Shown here: positions 54,328 to 64,000 of the stretch, one piece after another
Layout: each line of letters begins with the position of its first letter
Numbering within the stretch: the stretch's first letter is position 1
Source: Thereva unica
Lineage: Eukaryota; Arthropoda; Insecta; Diptera; Therevidae
Assembly: GCA_949987705.1 (NCBI GenBank)
Contig: OX465281.1
Span: 102,199,248-102,263,247 of the forward strand
DNA length: 64,000 nt
Direction: 5' to 3'
Program-made: the position numbers and the translations under genes
Notes under the pieces: model-generated
Database searches by the model: none
Told to the model about the DNA's origin: nothing
What the model saw: the letters and a program-made list of their open reading frames with translations, nothing else

Positions 54328-55605
54328 CAGGGGCGGCGCTTTCATAGGTGTGAATGGTGCACTTGCACCGGGCGCAATTTGTCGGGGGCGCAACTTCAAA
54401 AATTAAGATTTAAAAAACATTTAAACCCTGAAAAACAAAATTTGAAAAGTATTCTCACAGGTGCAAGAAATTGCACAAATTTACAAAATTCCTGTCCCTG
54501 AACTCCGCGTGCAGGAGTTTCCATAGATTTTAGCGTCGAGATTCAAGAAATTCTCGAAAAAATCTCCCAAGCAAGAGAAAAATCTCTCATTTATTTGGAG
54601 CACTTTTTGGAAATTCTGTAAAAAGTACTATATCCAACCACACAAAAGAAAAATTGCTCCGATGTCTCTGAATTGTGTCTGTTTACCAAGATCGATATAA
54701 ACTTGAGGGCGCTATTTGCTGCACTTTTTAAGAATTGTTAAAATAAGTAAATGAACGAAATAAGGATAGCAAAACTCCTTGTGGCGATACATCCTCTTTA
54801 ATTGCTCTTTGTTCCTTTATAGCCCGACTTCACCCGGCCTTAGTTCAATAAAGTACCATTCAATTCGTATAAGTGAATTCACTGGCTGGAATGTTCAGTC
54901 CATACTTGAAATTATTGTTGCTCTTTCGCCAGAAGTTAGAAATGCAAATGCTCACTGGAATGATACTCCATTATTCCAGTTGATTACTCTCTTTTGAGCG
55001 ATCTTTTACGTTCAATCTCAATTTCATGTTCTGTTGGGCGAACCTAGGCATTATTTTTCCTGAGTTCAGTATGTGAAAATGTATGGAAACTCAGGCAAAA
55101 ATTGAAGTTCACTAAACCAATTTGCTCGAACTAGTGCAGTTAGGCCGGTCAATCAACAAAAATTTGATGTAATCGTCAATTCCCTTTTGAAGAAGAATCA
55201 CCTAAGTTTTCACAAAAGCCAACTTTTCCAACAACCTATTCCTTAGAATGATTCTGCTTGTTGTTGTTTTTAATATCAATGTCTGGCATTCCTTTTCTCT
55301 TCCTAGCAAAAAGGGAGACAAAAAACAAAAACTACACAGATATAAGAAAAACTGCCCCATCGCTCTCGTCTACTCTCTTCTACGCAAACGATGTTTCCAG
55401 GAGATTTTTGTTGGTTGGATGTCGACCGTGAAACTTCCTTCCTATGTGCAATCTTAAATTTTGCGCAAACTATGAAAATTATTTCTCCTATCTAGCGAGT
55501 ATTTGTGTCTTTTCCATTGTCCTTAATTGCGTTCAAAAATGAACATCTTTTGGGGCGCAATATGGCATAGTGCACCGGGCGCAAAAACCCCAAGCGCCGG
55601 CCCTG
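54328..55605. mobile_element. hAT element, non-autonomous, 1278 bp
   Basis: Ends CAGGGGCGGCGCTT and, mirrored, CAGGGCCGGCGCTT, the classic hAT CAGGG(G/C)CGGC type, flanked by a perfect 8 bp duplication ACACTACC (54320-54327 and 55606-55613). The subterminal regions share the motif GCACCGGGCGCAA. No transposase motif recognised inside. Confidence 0.88.
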
Positions 55606-56175
55606 ACACTACCTTACGTAATGTTAGGGTTACGCTCCACTTATAAAGAGGACATATCAGCAACCGCAGCAGAATTGGTTTATGGATGCCCGTTAACATT
55701 ACCTGGTGAATTCATTAAGGATCCTGACGCAAAAGCAATGGACCAGACGGAGTTTGTCAAAGATTTAAGAAGGAAAATGGCCGATCTTCGCCCTCAACAG
55801 ACATCACATCATGCTGCAGCGAAACCATTCGCTCATCCAGCGCTAGAGCACGGCACTCATGTGTTTGTAAGAAACGACAAGGTATGTGCACCTCTAGAAT
55901 TACCATATGATGGACCTTTTTGGATAATTAAACGCCATGAAAAATGATTTGAAGTCGATGTTAACGGACGAAATTCACGAGTATCTGTAGATCGCGTGAA
56001 ACCAGCATTTTTGGAGAGCGAAAACAGGATGCATGCACCAGCAAAACAGGATACGCAGATTGCATCCAAAACGTTGCCTCACCTGAAACCAGCATTAAAA
56101 AGCACAGCGACAAAAGCAGGAAGAACTATAAGGCTCCCGGTACGTTTCAGATGAGTTTTCCACAGGGGGGAGTAT
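55606..56175 (+). pseudogene. gypsy-2 integrase, C-terminal part
   Basis: Reads LPYVMLGLRSTYKEDISATA, AAELVYGCPLTLPGEF, HVFVRNDKVCAPLELPYDGP and FWIIKRHEK, then a TGA in place of a usual codon, and continues SRVSVDRVKPAFL. This is the C-terminal region after the DDE core, typical of insect gypsy. CACAGGGGGGAGTA at 56161 is the polypurine tract. Confidence 0.75.
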
Positions 56176-56467
56176 TGTGGCAGCACACAAAAAGTTTCGC
56201 CAAGTTAGAAGAAGAAGAAGAGAGTCTTGTCAACTGCGAACGCAGCCAACAAGACGCGCGCTGATTATATTAAAACGAATTTATTAATATAACCCTTTAG
56301 AAATTTTGTAATAGTTCATTAAAAAGAATTTATTGTTTTGTTAATATCGTAATAATCTTGTTGTCGAAAGGAAATTATTTTTAGTTAATAAAGTTAAACG
56401 TGTTAAACTTCTTATTCATTTCGGTAATCCTCTCCACGTTCTTGAATAGCCACCAGCAACCACAACA
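56176..56467 (+). repeat. gypsy-2 3' LTR
   Basis: 292 bp, TGTGGCAGC...CCACAACA, directly after the polypurine tract and before family C MITE sequence. The 5' partner is absent. Confidence 0.75.
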
Positions 56468-56671
56468 TTAATAAATATGTGAATCACTGTGATAAATAGT
56501 TCAAATAATATAAATTTTGTGTGCTGGAATTTCTTTGTTTACATTAAGTAACCCAAGGCAAAATTCAAGGGGATCAGCTGATTTGATTTCGGAGTGACGC
56601 CGTGTAAAAAGTTCATTCCTGGGGGAAAGCTTTGATTTTAGATACCGCATAATTTTAACACGCTCTTGCCA
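56468..56671 (+). repeat. MITE family C, right part of split copy
   Basis: Collinear with 41676-41877 (ATTAATAAATATGTGAAT, CAAGGGGATCAGCTG, GGAGTGACGCCGTGTAAAAA). It ends abruptly at CTCTTGCC before CAGTGGCGGCTCGT, which looks like a hAT end without a partner. Confidence 0.65.
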
Positions 56672-57732
56672 GTGGCGGCTCGTAATATTGAGGATAAGGG
56701 AAGCAATGTGCAAGGCGAACGATAAAATTTGAAGTATCGAAGGCATTAACTAAAAAACTGAAAACTAACATATAGTGGAATCAGATATGCAAAAAATAAG
56801 AAATTATTTCCAGTTATATCGAATGCTATACGAATCGAAAATCGTGAAGTTTTGCATTTTTTCGTCAATTTTTTCGAAATAGTTTCGCTGCTAGAGGGCA
56901 TCTTCCGCCTAAAAAAAGCCGTTGAAAGTCTGCAACTACTACTTTGAGCTCATTTATATTTTCCTGCAAATGCATAATTTTGACTCAAAATTTAAAAAAA
57001 GTTAGTAATAATAAAACCCTGCATAACCCGTATACGCCCCCATTTTCTTTTGTAACCTTCGCTCACCATCTTTACAATCTTCCTCCAAAAAACCACTTCA
57101 GGCAGCCCGAGCTCAAAAATGCAATTCATAAAAATATTCTCTATCCCTTTAAATCTTCTTTAAAGAGAATCATAAATAATGTAATGGAAGCTACATAGTA
57201 TCAGCTTATTTTCAATCTTCCTGCCCCCAATAGAATAATCAATAAATAAAGAGAAACTCCACTTATCTACGATCTCTTTTTTCTTCACTCAATATGCAAT
57301 AAACGAAAATTCATATTAAAAGAGTCAAAAACAAATTTCGAAGCAAATTTGCAAGAGTAAATTTAGTTCTTACTCGAAACAAGAACATTACCAGAATTTG
57401 GAACCAAGAAAACAAAGAGAATATGGAAAATTTCTTTATCTTCGACTTTCTATATCCCACTGTTCGGTACCATAGAAGCTGCGTTTAGCTCAGCTTCTGA
57501 GGGTACTGTATCAACACAAACCTTTGCGTCAGTATGCGTTCAACCAAATAGAATGTGTTGGAGTTTTCACGTTGATTTTCTGTGACATAGAAGCTGCAGA
57601 TATTACAGCTTCCCAAGCCCCTCTCAACTACAGGCCATGCAGTTTTCTCTGACATTAATACAACCATAGCTGAGGTCGGGCCCAAAATTTGACGTTTGCT
57701 TAGAATTTAATGCCGCAGAATACGTTCAGGAC
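56672..57732. other. unassigned DNA
   Basis: It begins with CAGTGGCGGCTCGT (at 56671), a hAT-like end whose partner I could not find. The short frames here have no motif. CATAGAAGCTGC occurs twice (about 57472 and 57588), each near a run of CAGCTTC. Confidence 0.35.
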
Positions 57733-57866
57733 TGTTTTCATTATATTTTTGAAGAAAAAAGTGGTAAATTATTGAATTTTATTACTTTTAACTGCACATA
57801 GATAAGATGTGATTAGTTCGTTAGTGATTTAATTAAGAAAAACGAAAAAAAAGTGATTAAGTGTCT
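57733..57866 (+). repeat. left arm of a large inverted repeat
   Basis: CTGTTTTCATTATATTTTTG onward matches the reverse complement of 60366-60511 at high identity. The match resumes at 58259-58300 after a foldback insertion. Confidence 0.6.
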
Positions 57867-57867
57867 T

Positions 57868-58257
57868 TTAAGAGTGTTAATTGTATCGCGATAGTGTTTT
57901 TATTACATTCGCGGTGTTTTTCGTGTTCATTTAGGAAAAAAATGTTGAATACATAATGTTTTGTGCGGTGATAGAATTAAAAGTGATTTTAAGGCGAGGA
58001 ATATATATTATGGAATTATTTTTTAACTTTAAGTACAGAAAAGTGTGAAAGGAAAAGTGAACAAGAAAAGGGTTTTCTGCACTTATATTTTTAGGAATAA
58101 TTTCATAATATACGTATTAATCACTTTAAATTCAGTTTTAATTCTATCACCGCGCAAAACATTATATATTCAACATTTTTTTCCTAAATGAACACGAAAA
58201 ACACCGCGAATGTAATAAAAAAATTATCACGATACAATTAACACTCTTAAAACACAC
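57868..58257. mobile_element. 390 bp foldback element
   Basis: Nearly the whole element is an imperfect palindrome. Left: TTTTAAGAGTGTTAATTG, GTGTTTTTCGTGTTCATTTA. Right: the mirror image, CAATTAACACTCTTAAAA. Comparison with the uninterrupted copy at 60366-60390 shows it as an insertion into the left arm. Confidence 0.65.
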
Positions 58258-58330
58258 CTATGCCTAATCTCCAATGAGAAAACCAACCACGTACCAGTAG
58301 GCTGAATTAGCTGACAAAATGTGTTCATAC

Positions 58331-58778
58331 CACTGACATATAGTAATGGACTGCTAAATGAGCAAAATCCCATACAAAAAAATGGCACCAAAAACTATTC
58401 CTGCCTCGCTTCCACGTTAAATCCCAATGAACTGTAATCGTCAGCGCATGTCAGCGATATAAACATAATTAGAAAAAAATAGACAGGTATAGTTTTCGTT
58501 CTTCTGTCTCACTCTTGAGCTATTTTGAAAACTTCGTTAAACAGGGGAAATAACCGTCACGGTTTTGGAATAAATACATTTATTTAATGAAAAAACTGCT
58601 AATAAATAAAAATGAGTGATGGAAATTTGTTTCCGTTAATTATAACAAACATTTTATCACTTATTTTCTCCTACATTCGAAGAATTTTATTTGTTTGCAT
58701 GAAAAAGGTTTTCTATTTCTGGAGAAAAATGGTGCCATTCAGCATCGTCAATCAGCAGTCCATTACTATATGTCAGTG
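58331..58778. mobile_element. hAT-type MITE family B, copy 2
   Basis: 448 bp with the same ends as copy 1 at 27866, in the opposite orientation, and a perfect 8 bp duplication GTTCATAC (58323-58330 and 58779-58786). Confidence 0.85.
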
Positions 58779-58810
58779 GTTCATACACATTTCTATCACT
58801 GTAGATGTGA

Positions 58811-59190
58811 AGGCTGTATCAGATCCAACTTTTTGAGCAGCGGTAGAAGCAGAGGAAATAGAACAATTCTGCCTGCTGAATCAGATCCACGTAGCAGCCG
58901 CAGCGGCAGACTTTTAATTTTTTATCAAGATATTTCAAAAATAACAAAAAATAACATTTTTTCTGAATCATAACTGTGTATATACATAAATAGATACAAA
59001 AAACCACCCTAAAATATTCATTTGTCATTTAAAAACAACTTGCCAAGTAACAAATTTTTGAAATGTCAAAAAATTCTGCTTTGCAAAGCAGCAAAATTAG
59101 GATTTCAGATGAAAACGTGACCCGCGTAAACCAATAGAAACAATTCTCTGCCGACGGTTCTGCTTTTCTGCTTTGGATCTGATACAACCT
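58811..59190. mobile_element. 380 bp Harbinger-like MITE
   Basis: Ends AGGCTGTATCAGATCCAA and, mirrored, AGGTTGTATCAGATCCAA. The flanks are TGA and TAA, an imperfect TWA-type duplication. Non-coding. Confidence 0.6.
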
Positions 59191-59252
59191 TAAATTGTCA
59201 GAAATGTCTGTTTTGTTATTATTATTACCAGATTAGACTTTTCTGTTACCCT

Positions 59253-59680
59253 GGGGCTACACGATCAATTTGTCTGCAATTGCAATTTGAAATATTGCAT
59301 GTCAAAGTTTTATCAGCAGGAATTTATTGCATTGCAATTTCATTCTTACAAGAAATGCGTGGGAGATAGTTGTTGTGTTTGGACCTAATTTTCAATGATT
59401 CACTCATTTTGTAATAATAAAAAAATAGTTAACAGTATCAACTTTTGCCTTTTAAAAAATTTTATGTTAATTCACATAAAATTAAATAATCCAGCGTCAA
59501 GTAATCTCCACTGCTTAAGTTTTTCCACTTTCCGCCATTTTGTTTTAAAGAAATTCAGAATTTCTTGCATATGCAAGCATTGCATTTACAATAATGCATT
59601 GCATATTGCAGCAGGGGCTACACGATCAATTTTAGTACTGCAATACAATATTGCAATTGAAAAATTGATCGTGTAGCCCC
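59253..59680. mobile_element. MITE with GGGGCTACACGATCAATTT ends
   Basis: The end sequence appears at 59253, inverted at the right (59680), and once more in direct orientation at 59614, so the last 67 bases alone form a mini-hairpin. This looks like a nested or duplicated end. Confidence 0.6.
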
Positions 59681-59942
59681 CGGGTTAGAGATATTGCGGG
59701 ATATTGCAAAAACCAATTAACGTCATTTACTACGATTACATGCCGGACTGAGGACTTGACTTGAACTTGAACTGACAGTTAAATCCTCTTGATTTGAAGT
59801 CGATCTGAGGTTACATAACTTTCAAGTCTACTTGAAGCCGACTTCAAATATGCATGCAATCATAGTAATTTATGCCTTGATTTTTGACATTTTTTGTACT
59901 AAATTGCTCATGTGGCAACTCAAAAGGTTTAACTAACACATA
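59681..59942. other. spacer
   Basis: Contains TTGACTTGAACTTGAACTGAC-type motifs; otherwise nothing identified. Confidence 0.35.
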
Positions 59943-60238
59943 GGCTCATTTTACACGATGAAACACGAAACGAAACAAAGTTGCCTGCAATCGCTAATTC
60001 CCTTTTGGAGTTTCCTCAAAAACTTCATCGGTGTCTACATGAGTAAACTTCTCATTTCTCTTTTTTACAAAGAAATCAGAGAAAAAACAACAACAAACCT
60101 GTAGCTGTCAAACTGTTTCCGCAAAGTTGCTTCCAAAAGTTTGTTGGCAAAATTTCACGTCCCCTCAAGCCCTCTCTCACCCCTAGCCTAAGCTTGCTGG
60201 AAACTTTATGTTTTGTGTTTCATCATGTAAAATGGGCC
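59943..60238. mobile_element. 296 bp MITE, ATA duplication
   Basis: Ends GGCTCATTTTACACGATGAA and, mirrored, GGCCCATTTTACATGATGAA, flanked by ATA (59940-59942 and 60239-60241). Possibly Harbinger-like. Confidence 0.65.
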
Positions 60239-60329
60239 ATACGGGAAGTTACCCTTGTCGACCAAAACACGAGCGAGACGGATAATTCAATTTACAATGA
60301 GAAGGAATAGGAAACAGCACTTTGGTTGG

Positions 60330-60511
60330 TTGGTTCGTGGTTGGTTTTGTCATTTCATTGGAGATTAGGCATTAATCACTAATTTTTTTTTTCATTTTTC
60401 CTAATTAAATCACTAGCGAACTAATCACATCTTATCTATGTGCAGTTAAAAGTAATAAATTTCAATAATTTACCACTTTTGTCTTCAAAAATATAATGAA
60501 AACAGTTGTTG
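60330..60511 (-). repeat. right arm of a large inverted repeat
   Basis: Reverse complement of 57733-57866 plus 58259-58300. It shows the arm without the foldback insertion. Confidence 0.6.
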
Positions 60512-61059
60512 TTGTTTTTGTGCTAGTTGTGAGCTAGCGTGGCACTTAGAGGCCTTTTAATGGTCGAGCCTTTCAGCCATAATGAGTCTATGATGTACAA
60601 AAATAGATCGGCCAAATTTTTCTTTTAGGAAAAGAAAAGGAAACTCTCTCTCTGATCGTCAATCCCAGTCTGATGGGCCAAGTCAGTGGGGATGTCGTCT
60701 TGTATAAGTTTGTATTAAAAAGTCTTAACAAGGTTTAGTGGGCTGCTGTGCCTAATATAAATAATTCAAAAGCTAACAATAAAAATTTGTCATTGTCATT
60801 GATTAATAAAAATTAAAACAAAAAAAATGTTTAACAAAAAAGGCTAAAAGATCAGTGGACGCCTTAGTATCGGAGAATTTGCTCCATCCCAAAAAACAGT
60901 GAATTATAAGGATCCTCCCCCTGTTCAAAAGTTCTGAGATTCAAACCAGATAAGGACTAGTCATGTTCAACGAGGGCACAGATGGTTGTTCATCGAGATA
61001 ATGGTAAGAGGTCCCCTTTAAGGTAGAGGGGACATGAAACGAGCTTCCCACTCAGTACT
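60512..61059 (-). other. possible LINE region after ORF1
   Basis: On the minus strand this follows LINE ORF1, but ORF2 (endonuclease and RT) motifs are absent, so ORF2 has been deleted or the element ends here. No other feature recognised. Confidence 0.35.
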
Positions 61060-61287
61060 CTACATTTCATGGATCTTTGGCCCATAGCTGATCCGTCCTA
61101 CGAGCGTACTATCCTTTGTACACACATCTCTTAGAAAATCGTTGAAATGGAGTTCTGACTTGTCAAGGTCCAAGGGATAGTCAAGATCCGACTCCTGAGA
61201 GCTGTTGACTTCTAAGCTGGACACATTGTGGGACTTTGATTTTTCAATAGGAGTTGGATCTTCAGAGGTTTTCTTTCTTTTAACCAA
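61060..61287 (-). pseudogene. LINE ORF1 C-terminal part (shifted frame)
   Basis: Continuation of the ORF1 protein downstream of its zinc knuckles: VKRKKTSEDPTPIEKSKSHN and an acidic, serine-rich tail ending in a stop at 61060. It is in a different frame from 61280-61727, indicating a frameshift near 61285. Low-complexity tails of this kind are common in Jockey/I-type ORF1. Confidence 0.5.
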
Positions 61288-61727
61288 TTCTCCATTTGCA
61301 TTGTTTTGACTGGGGATCCTTTGATATCTTTTTGAGATTATCTCTGTGTTGGGGTGGCTTTGAATTAACTATTTCCTTTCTAGTTACTTGTGGACCATCT
61401 TCGCGTTGGATGGCTTTCTCCTTGAGGTTGAGTCTCGTTTGGGTTCTGTTTTTAGATTTGAATATCCTCAAGGCATCCTTTCTTGAGTAGCCACCACGTC
61501 TCATTATCTCAACGATTCCCTTTTCTCTCAGCCAAATCGGGCATATTTTGTCAAAGGCACTATGGTTGCCTTTGCAGTTCACACACTTTTCCTCTTTACT
61601 GCATTGCATGCCCTCATTGCAGTTCACCTCGCCGCATCTTCCACAAAACTTCCACTTTGACTTGCAGAAGCGACTAAGGTGGCCAAATCGTTGGCACTTG
61701 AAGCATCTCGACGGAGCATAAACAAAT
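61280..61727 (-). pseudogene. LINE ORF1 (Gag-like) fragment with zinc knuckles
   Basis: The minus-strand frame enters from the gypsy LTR boundary and reads YRFVYAPSRCFKCQRFGH, then three Cys/His units: CFKCQRFGHLSRFC, CGRCGEVNCNEGMQC and CVNCKGNHSAFDKIC. This is the C-terminal region of ORF1 of insect Jockey/I-type non-LTR elements, which binds the element RNA. The 5' half of ORF1 is not in the window because an LTR element is inserted at about 61727. Confidence 0.7.
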
Positions 61728-61729
61728 CT

Positions 61730-62213
61730 ATAGTTACGTTTTTACGGCTTAACGGATTCGTAGGATTAATTAAGGAATACACTTTTTAAGTATCCACACA
61801 ATAATTTATTTATTACAAACCGAAACACAATTTAATTACAAACACAATTCTTACAGTTCACTATAATCACTAGCAAATTTAATATTTCGCACTATTCAAT
61901 TCTAATTATCGCTTTTTATTTCACTACTTTTCACTGTTCTCACTTTAAAACACTTGTATCGCCTTTATAATCAAAACTGACTCGATAGCGGCTGCCTGGC
62001 GCTTTTATATAGGCAGCTCCACCTTTGTCTACTTTCTGGAACCTTCGTTTTCTGGTTCCTTGTGGTATGTTCTTTTATTTCGTTAAGTTTCGACCAGCTT
62101 GAAGTTGTCTTCGCTTATCGTTCGTTAGTTTAGTAGATAAATTCTTAGTTCAGACAACAACCAAAAATCGTTGATTCATCCTCTCGACAAACAGATGGCG
62201 CATAATCATCACA
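61730..62213 (-). repeat. gypsy-3 3' LTR
   Basis: In minus orientation it starts TGTGATGATTATGCGCCATC right after a purine tract (AAGGGGGCAA). It contains a TATATAAAAGCGC promoter-like motif and ends near CGTAACTATA, where LINE ORF1 begins. A relic of the same LTR lies at 11146-11330. Confidence 0.7.
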
Positions 62214-62224
62214 TTGCCCCCTTC

Positions 62225-63328
62225 TTAGGACTGTTCGTCCCGAACAGTTGTCCATCCTGGACCCGGCGGATGATATGGGCACAGCCTGTCTATGTGAACA
62301 ATCTTCTTCTTGGCTTTGGGCCCTTGTTGAATCCTGTAGACAACGTCGTTGATCCGTGTTAGGATTTTATAGGGCCCCTCCCACTGGCGCTGAAGTTTCG
62401 GAGACTTGCCTTTCCGTCTTCGAGGGTTGAACAGCCAAACGAGGTCACCTTTCTGGAATCCGCTACTGTTTGCACGGAGGTCGTACCTTGGTTTCATCCT
62501 GTCAATGGCCGTCTTAGGATTCTCCCTTGAGATTTTGTCAACTGAGGCTCCAACGTGGTGTTGTCTTATTTCTCCTTTCGCTCTTACTCGAGGACTCTTG
62601 CTGCCGGCACAAGCTGTGCATTTGCGACACCAATTCGTAACATCCTCCCGCATGTGAAGCCAATAGAATCTCTCCTTTATTTTTGACAGAGTTTTGTTGA
62701 CTCCCAAATGTTCTCCTGACGGGCTATTATGACACTCCTCAAGAATATCTGTTATTCCAGCACGAGGGACTAACACCTGCATTCGATGAGAGGTACCATC
62801 AGCTGTTTCCCATTTGCGCTTCAATACTCCTCCTTCGATATGCAATGAATCCCATTGGGCCCAATAGCTCTTCAGGATTTCACTTCTCTCTGCGATGTCT
62901 TTCCATTTAGGCTTCTCGTTGTGTTCTTTCCATGACAAAATCGCAGAAACGTCCGGGTCGTCGCGTTGCGCATCTCGAATTCCTTGGTCCTCATATTTTA
63001 TGCTTGGCTCCGCAGTCGTCTTTTGACACTTTTCCTCAATACGCCAACGATACTTAAAACCTGGTTCGCATGGTCGCCGGGACAGTGCAGTATCCATTGG
63101 AATTCCCCTGTTGCGGTGTTTCATCATCAATTCTCCAAGGTCCAATAGTATTCCGTGTGTTGTCATAAAGTCCAAACCAAGAATACACTCGTCTACTATG
63201 TCAGCTACCAGGAACGAATGTGTAAACTTAATGTCGCCGAGTACCACGTCCATCATTGTTTCCCCATGTAATTTCACTGGTTCTCCTGTTACAGTTTCAG
63301 AATGTACTGGTCCGCGTTTTTCAGCCAC
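62225..63328 (-). pseudogene. gypsy-3 Pol with two internal deletions
   Basis: A 367-codon frame. It starts with the end of the protease (VDECILGLDFMTTHG) and then jumps directly to the RNase H/integrase linker (ALSRRPCEPGFKYRW). The integrase finger follows (HNSPSGEHLGVNKTLSKIKE, CRKCTACAGSK). It then jumps again, past the whole catalytic core, to the integrase C-terminus (GFQKGDLVWLFNPRRRKGKS, GPYKILTRINDVVYRI). RT and most of RNase H are missing. Both joins keep the frame, so it is a tidy non-autonomous derivative. Confidence 0.8.
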
Positions 63329-63984
63329 TTTCTTCCGACCAAATCAGCCCTGATGACAGATCTTGAAGCACCTGTATCCACGGTAATTGTGTATTGTTCA
63401 TCACCAACTTTCCCCTCGATGACCAGGCTGTTGTTGCCACGCTGCAGTTGGGTGATGTTGACGATGACATCAGGGGTCTCCATTTTCCCCGCTAACTCCC
63501 TCCGGGCGCCTTTCTGCCGTTGTCCCCATTTTTCACAGCATGTTGAGCCACTCCTACTCCCTGGCGATTCCACTCTCCTTCGCTTTCGGCAACTCCTTTG
63601 TAAATGGCCCGGCTCGCCACAGTTCCAGCATCGTAGACGACGACGTACTTCCGAGGTGTTGACTCGATGGCAAATGTTCTCAGTCATATTGATTCCCCTG
63701 AGGTGGACCGTATTCCTTGTTGCTTGCTTCGCTGCCTCGTATGCCTGAGCATATGCCAGAACTTCTGCGGTATTCTTCTTTCCGACCAATCTGGCTGCCT
63801 GTTGTAGATCTCGGTCAGCAAAAGAGTTAAGGAAAGCCTCTCTTGCTACTTCGTTGATGTAGTCTTGGCCGCAGCTAGGATAAGCCAGATGCACTAACCT
63901 CTCGATATCGGCGCATAGTTGTTGTAAAGTTTCTCCTGGCTTTTGAAGACGATTGCGAAGTTGAAGTCGATAAACCTCTTGCAT
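63289..63984 (-). pseudogene. gag: gypsy-3 Gag C-terminus and protease
   Basis: 231 codons entering from beyond the right edge. A capsid-like end (LRNRLQKPGETLQQLCADIE, AREAFLNSFADRDLQQAARL), one zinc knuckle CWNCGEPGHLQRSC in a basic context, then the protease with ITVDTGASRSVIRADL. The frame ends at 63289, one base out of register with the downstream Pol frame (62225-63328), which carries the rest of the protease, so a frameshift lies within about 63290-63330. The true start is outside the window. Confidence 0.8.
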
Positions 63985-64000
63985 GTGTTGATCATCGTAA

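Larger units (their letters stand above)
46336..56467 (+). mobile_element. degenerate Ty3/gypsy element (second), multiply interrupted
   Basis: The plus-strand order gag, protease, RT, RNase H, integrase, 3' LTR is complete enough to recognise, but it lacks the 5' LTR and the start of gag. Three later elements sit inside it: copia (47684-52061), a Harbinger-type MITE (53184-53634) and a hAT element (54328-55605). Its left boundary with the family C MITE is an unusual junction for an LTR element, so a deletion of the 5' part is likely. Confidence 0.8.

Noticed and set aside
57485..57685. Minus-strand 66 codon ORF as a gene
   Set aside because: No recognisable domain; overlaps a region with repeated CATAGAAGCTGC motifs and is short.
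56671..57732. hAT element starting CAGTGGCGGCTCGT
   Set aside because: Only one end found; no mirrored partner or 8 bp duplication in the next kilobases.

Overview
This is a transposable-element-dominated stretch of insect DNA, most likely from a brachyceran fly, possibly tephritid-like. The basis is an env-bearing BEL/Pao element, Ty3/gypsy elements and a copia element with an initiator-tRNA-Met-type primer site. The species is inference. No complete host gene is visible. The only host-like coding sequence is one exon on the minus strand, with good splice sites, cut in two by a gypsy insertion (30431-30657 and 37274-37451).

Layout. 1-9.7 kb: a decayed BEL/Pao element (gag piece, long pol, env-like remnant), split by a 4 kb block holding a PIF/Harbinger MITE with a transposase start, a hAT remnant and several tRNA-like sequences. 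9.7-11.9 kb: small hairpins, a shared interspersed repeat and an old LTR relic. 11.9-18.3 kb and 20.7-22.9 kb: four copies of an unclassified satellite-bearing element. Each has a ~400 bp perfect-looking palindrome, a diverged head unit and tandem 269 bp monomers. A fifth copy is at 42.3-43.9 kb. 18.3-20.5 kb: MITEs. 20488-24365: a Tc1-like element with ~190 bp inverted arms that encloses satellite copy 4 and a second, degenerate Tc1 element. 24.7-25.7 kb: 163 bp tandem repeats, then an RTE-like LINE fragment with a 13 bp target duplication.

27.9-30.3 kb: MITEs. 30658-37273: a nearly intact Ty3/gypsy element with two LTRs that appear identical. 37.5-46 kb: AT-rich DNA, many MITEs and a Harbinger-like N-terminal fragment. 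46.3-56.5 kb: a broken gypsy element interrupted in turn by an intact copia element (47684-52061), a Harbinger-like MITE and a hAT element, each with a clean target duplication. 56.7-61 kb: foldbacks and more MITEs. 61-64 kb: LINE ORF1, into which an internally deleted gypsy element is inserted; it runs off the right edge.

Relations between parts. The copia element is the only one that looks able to move on its own (one 1306-codon frame, equal LTRs, PBS, PPT, 5 bp TSD). The most unusual part is the satellite-bearing element. The two arms of its palindrome share copy-specific variants, its central loop is flipped in one copy, and its monomers carry repeated YY1/Pho-like GCCATNTTG motifs. The nested insertions with duplications give a readable order of events.
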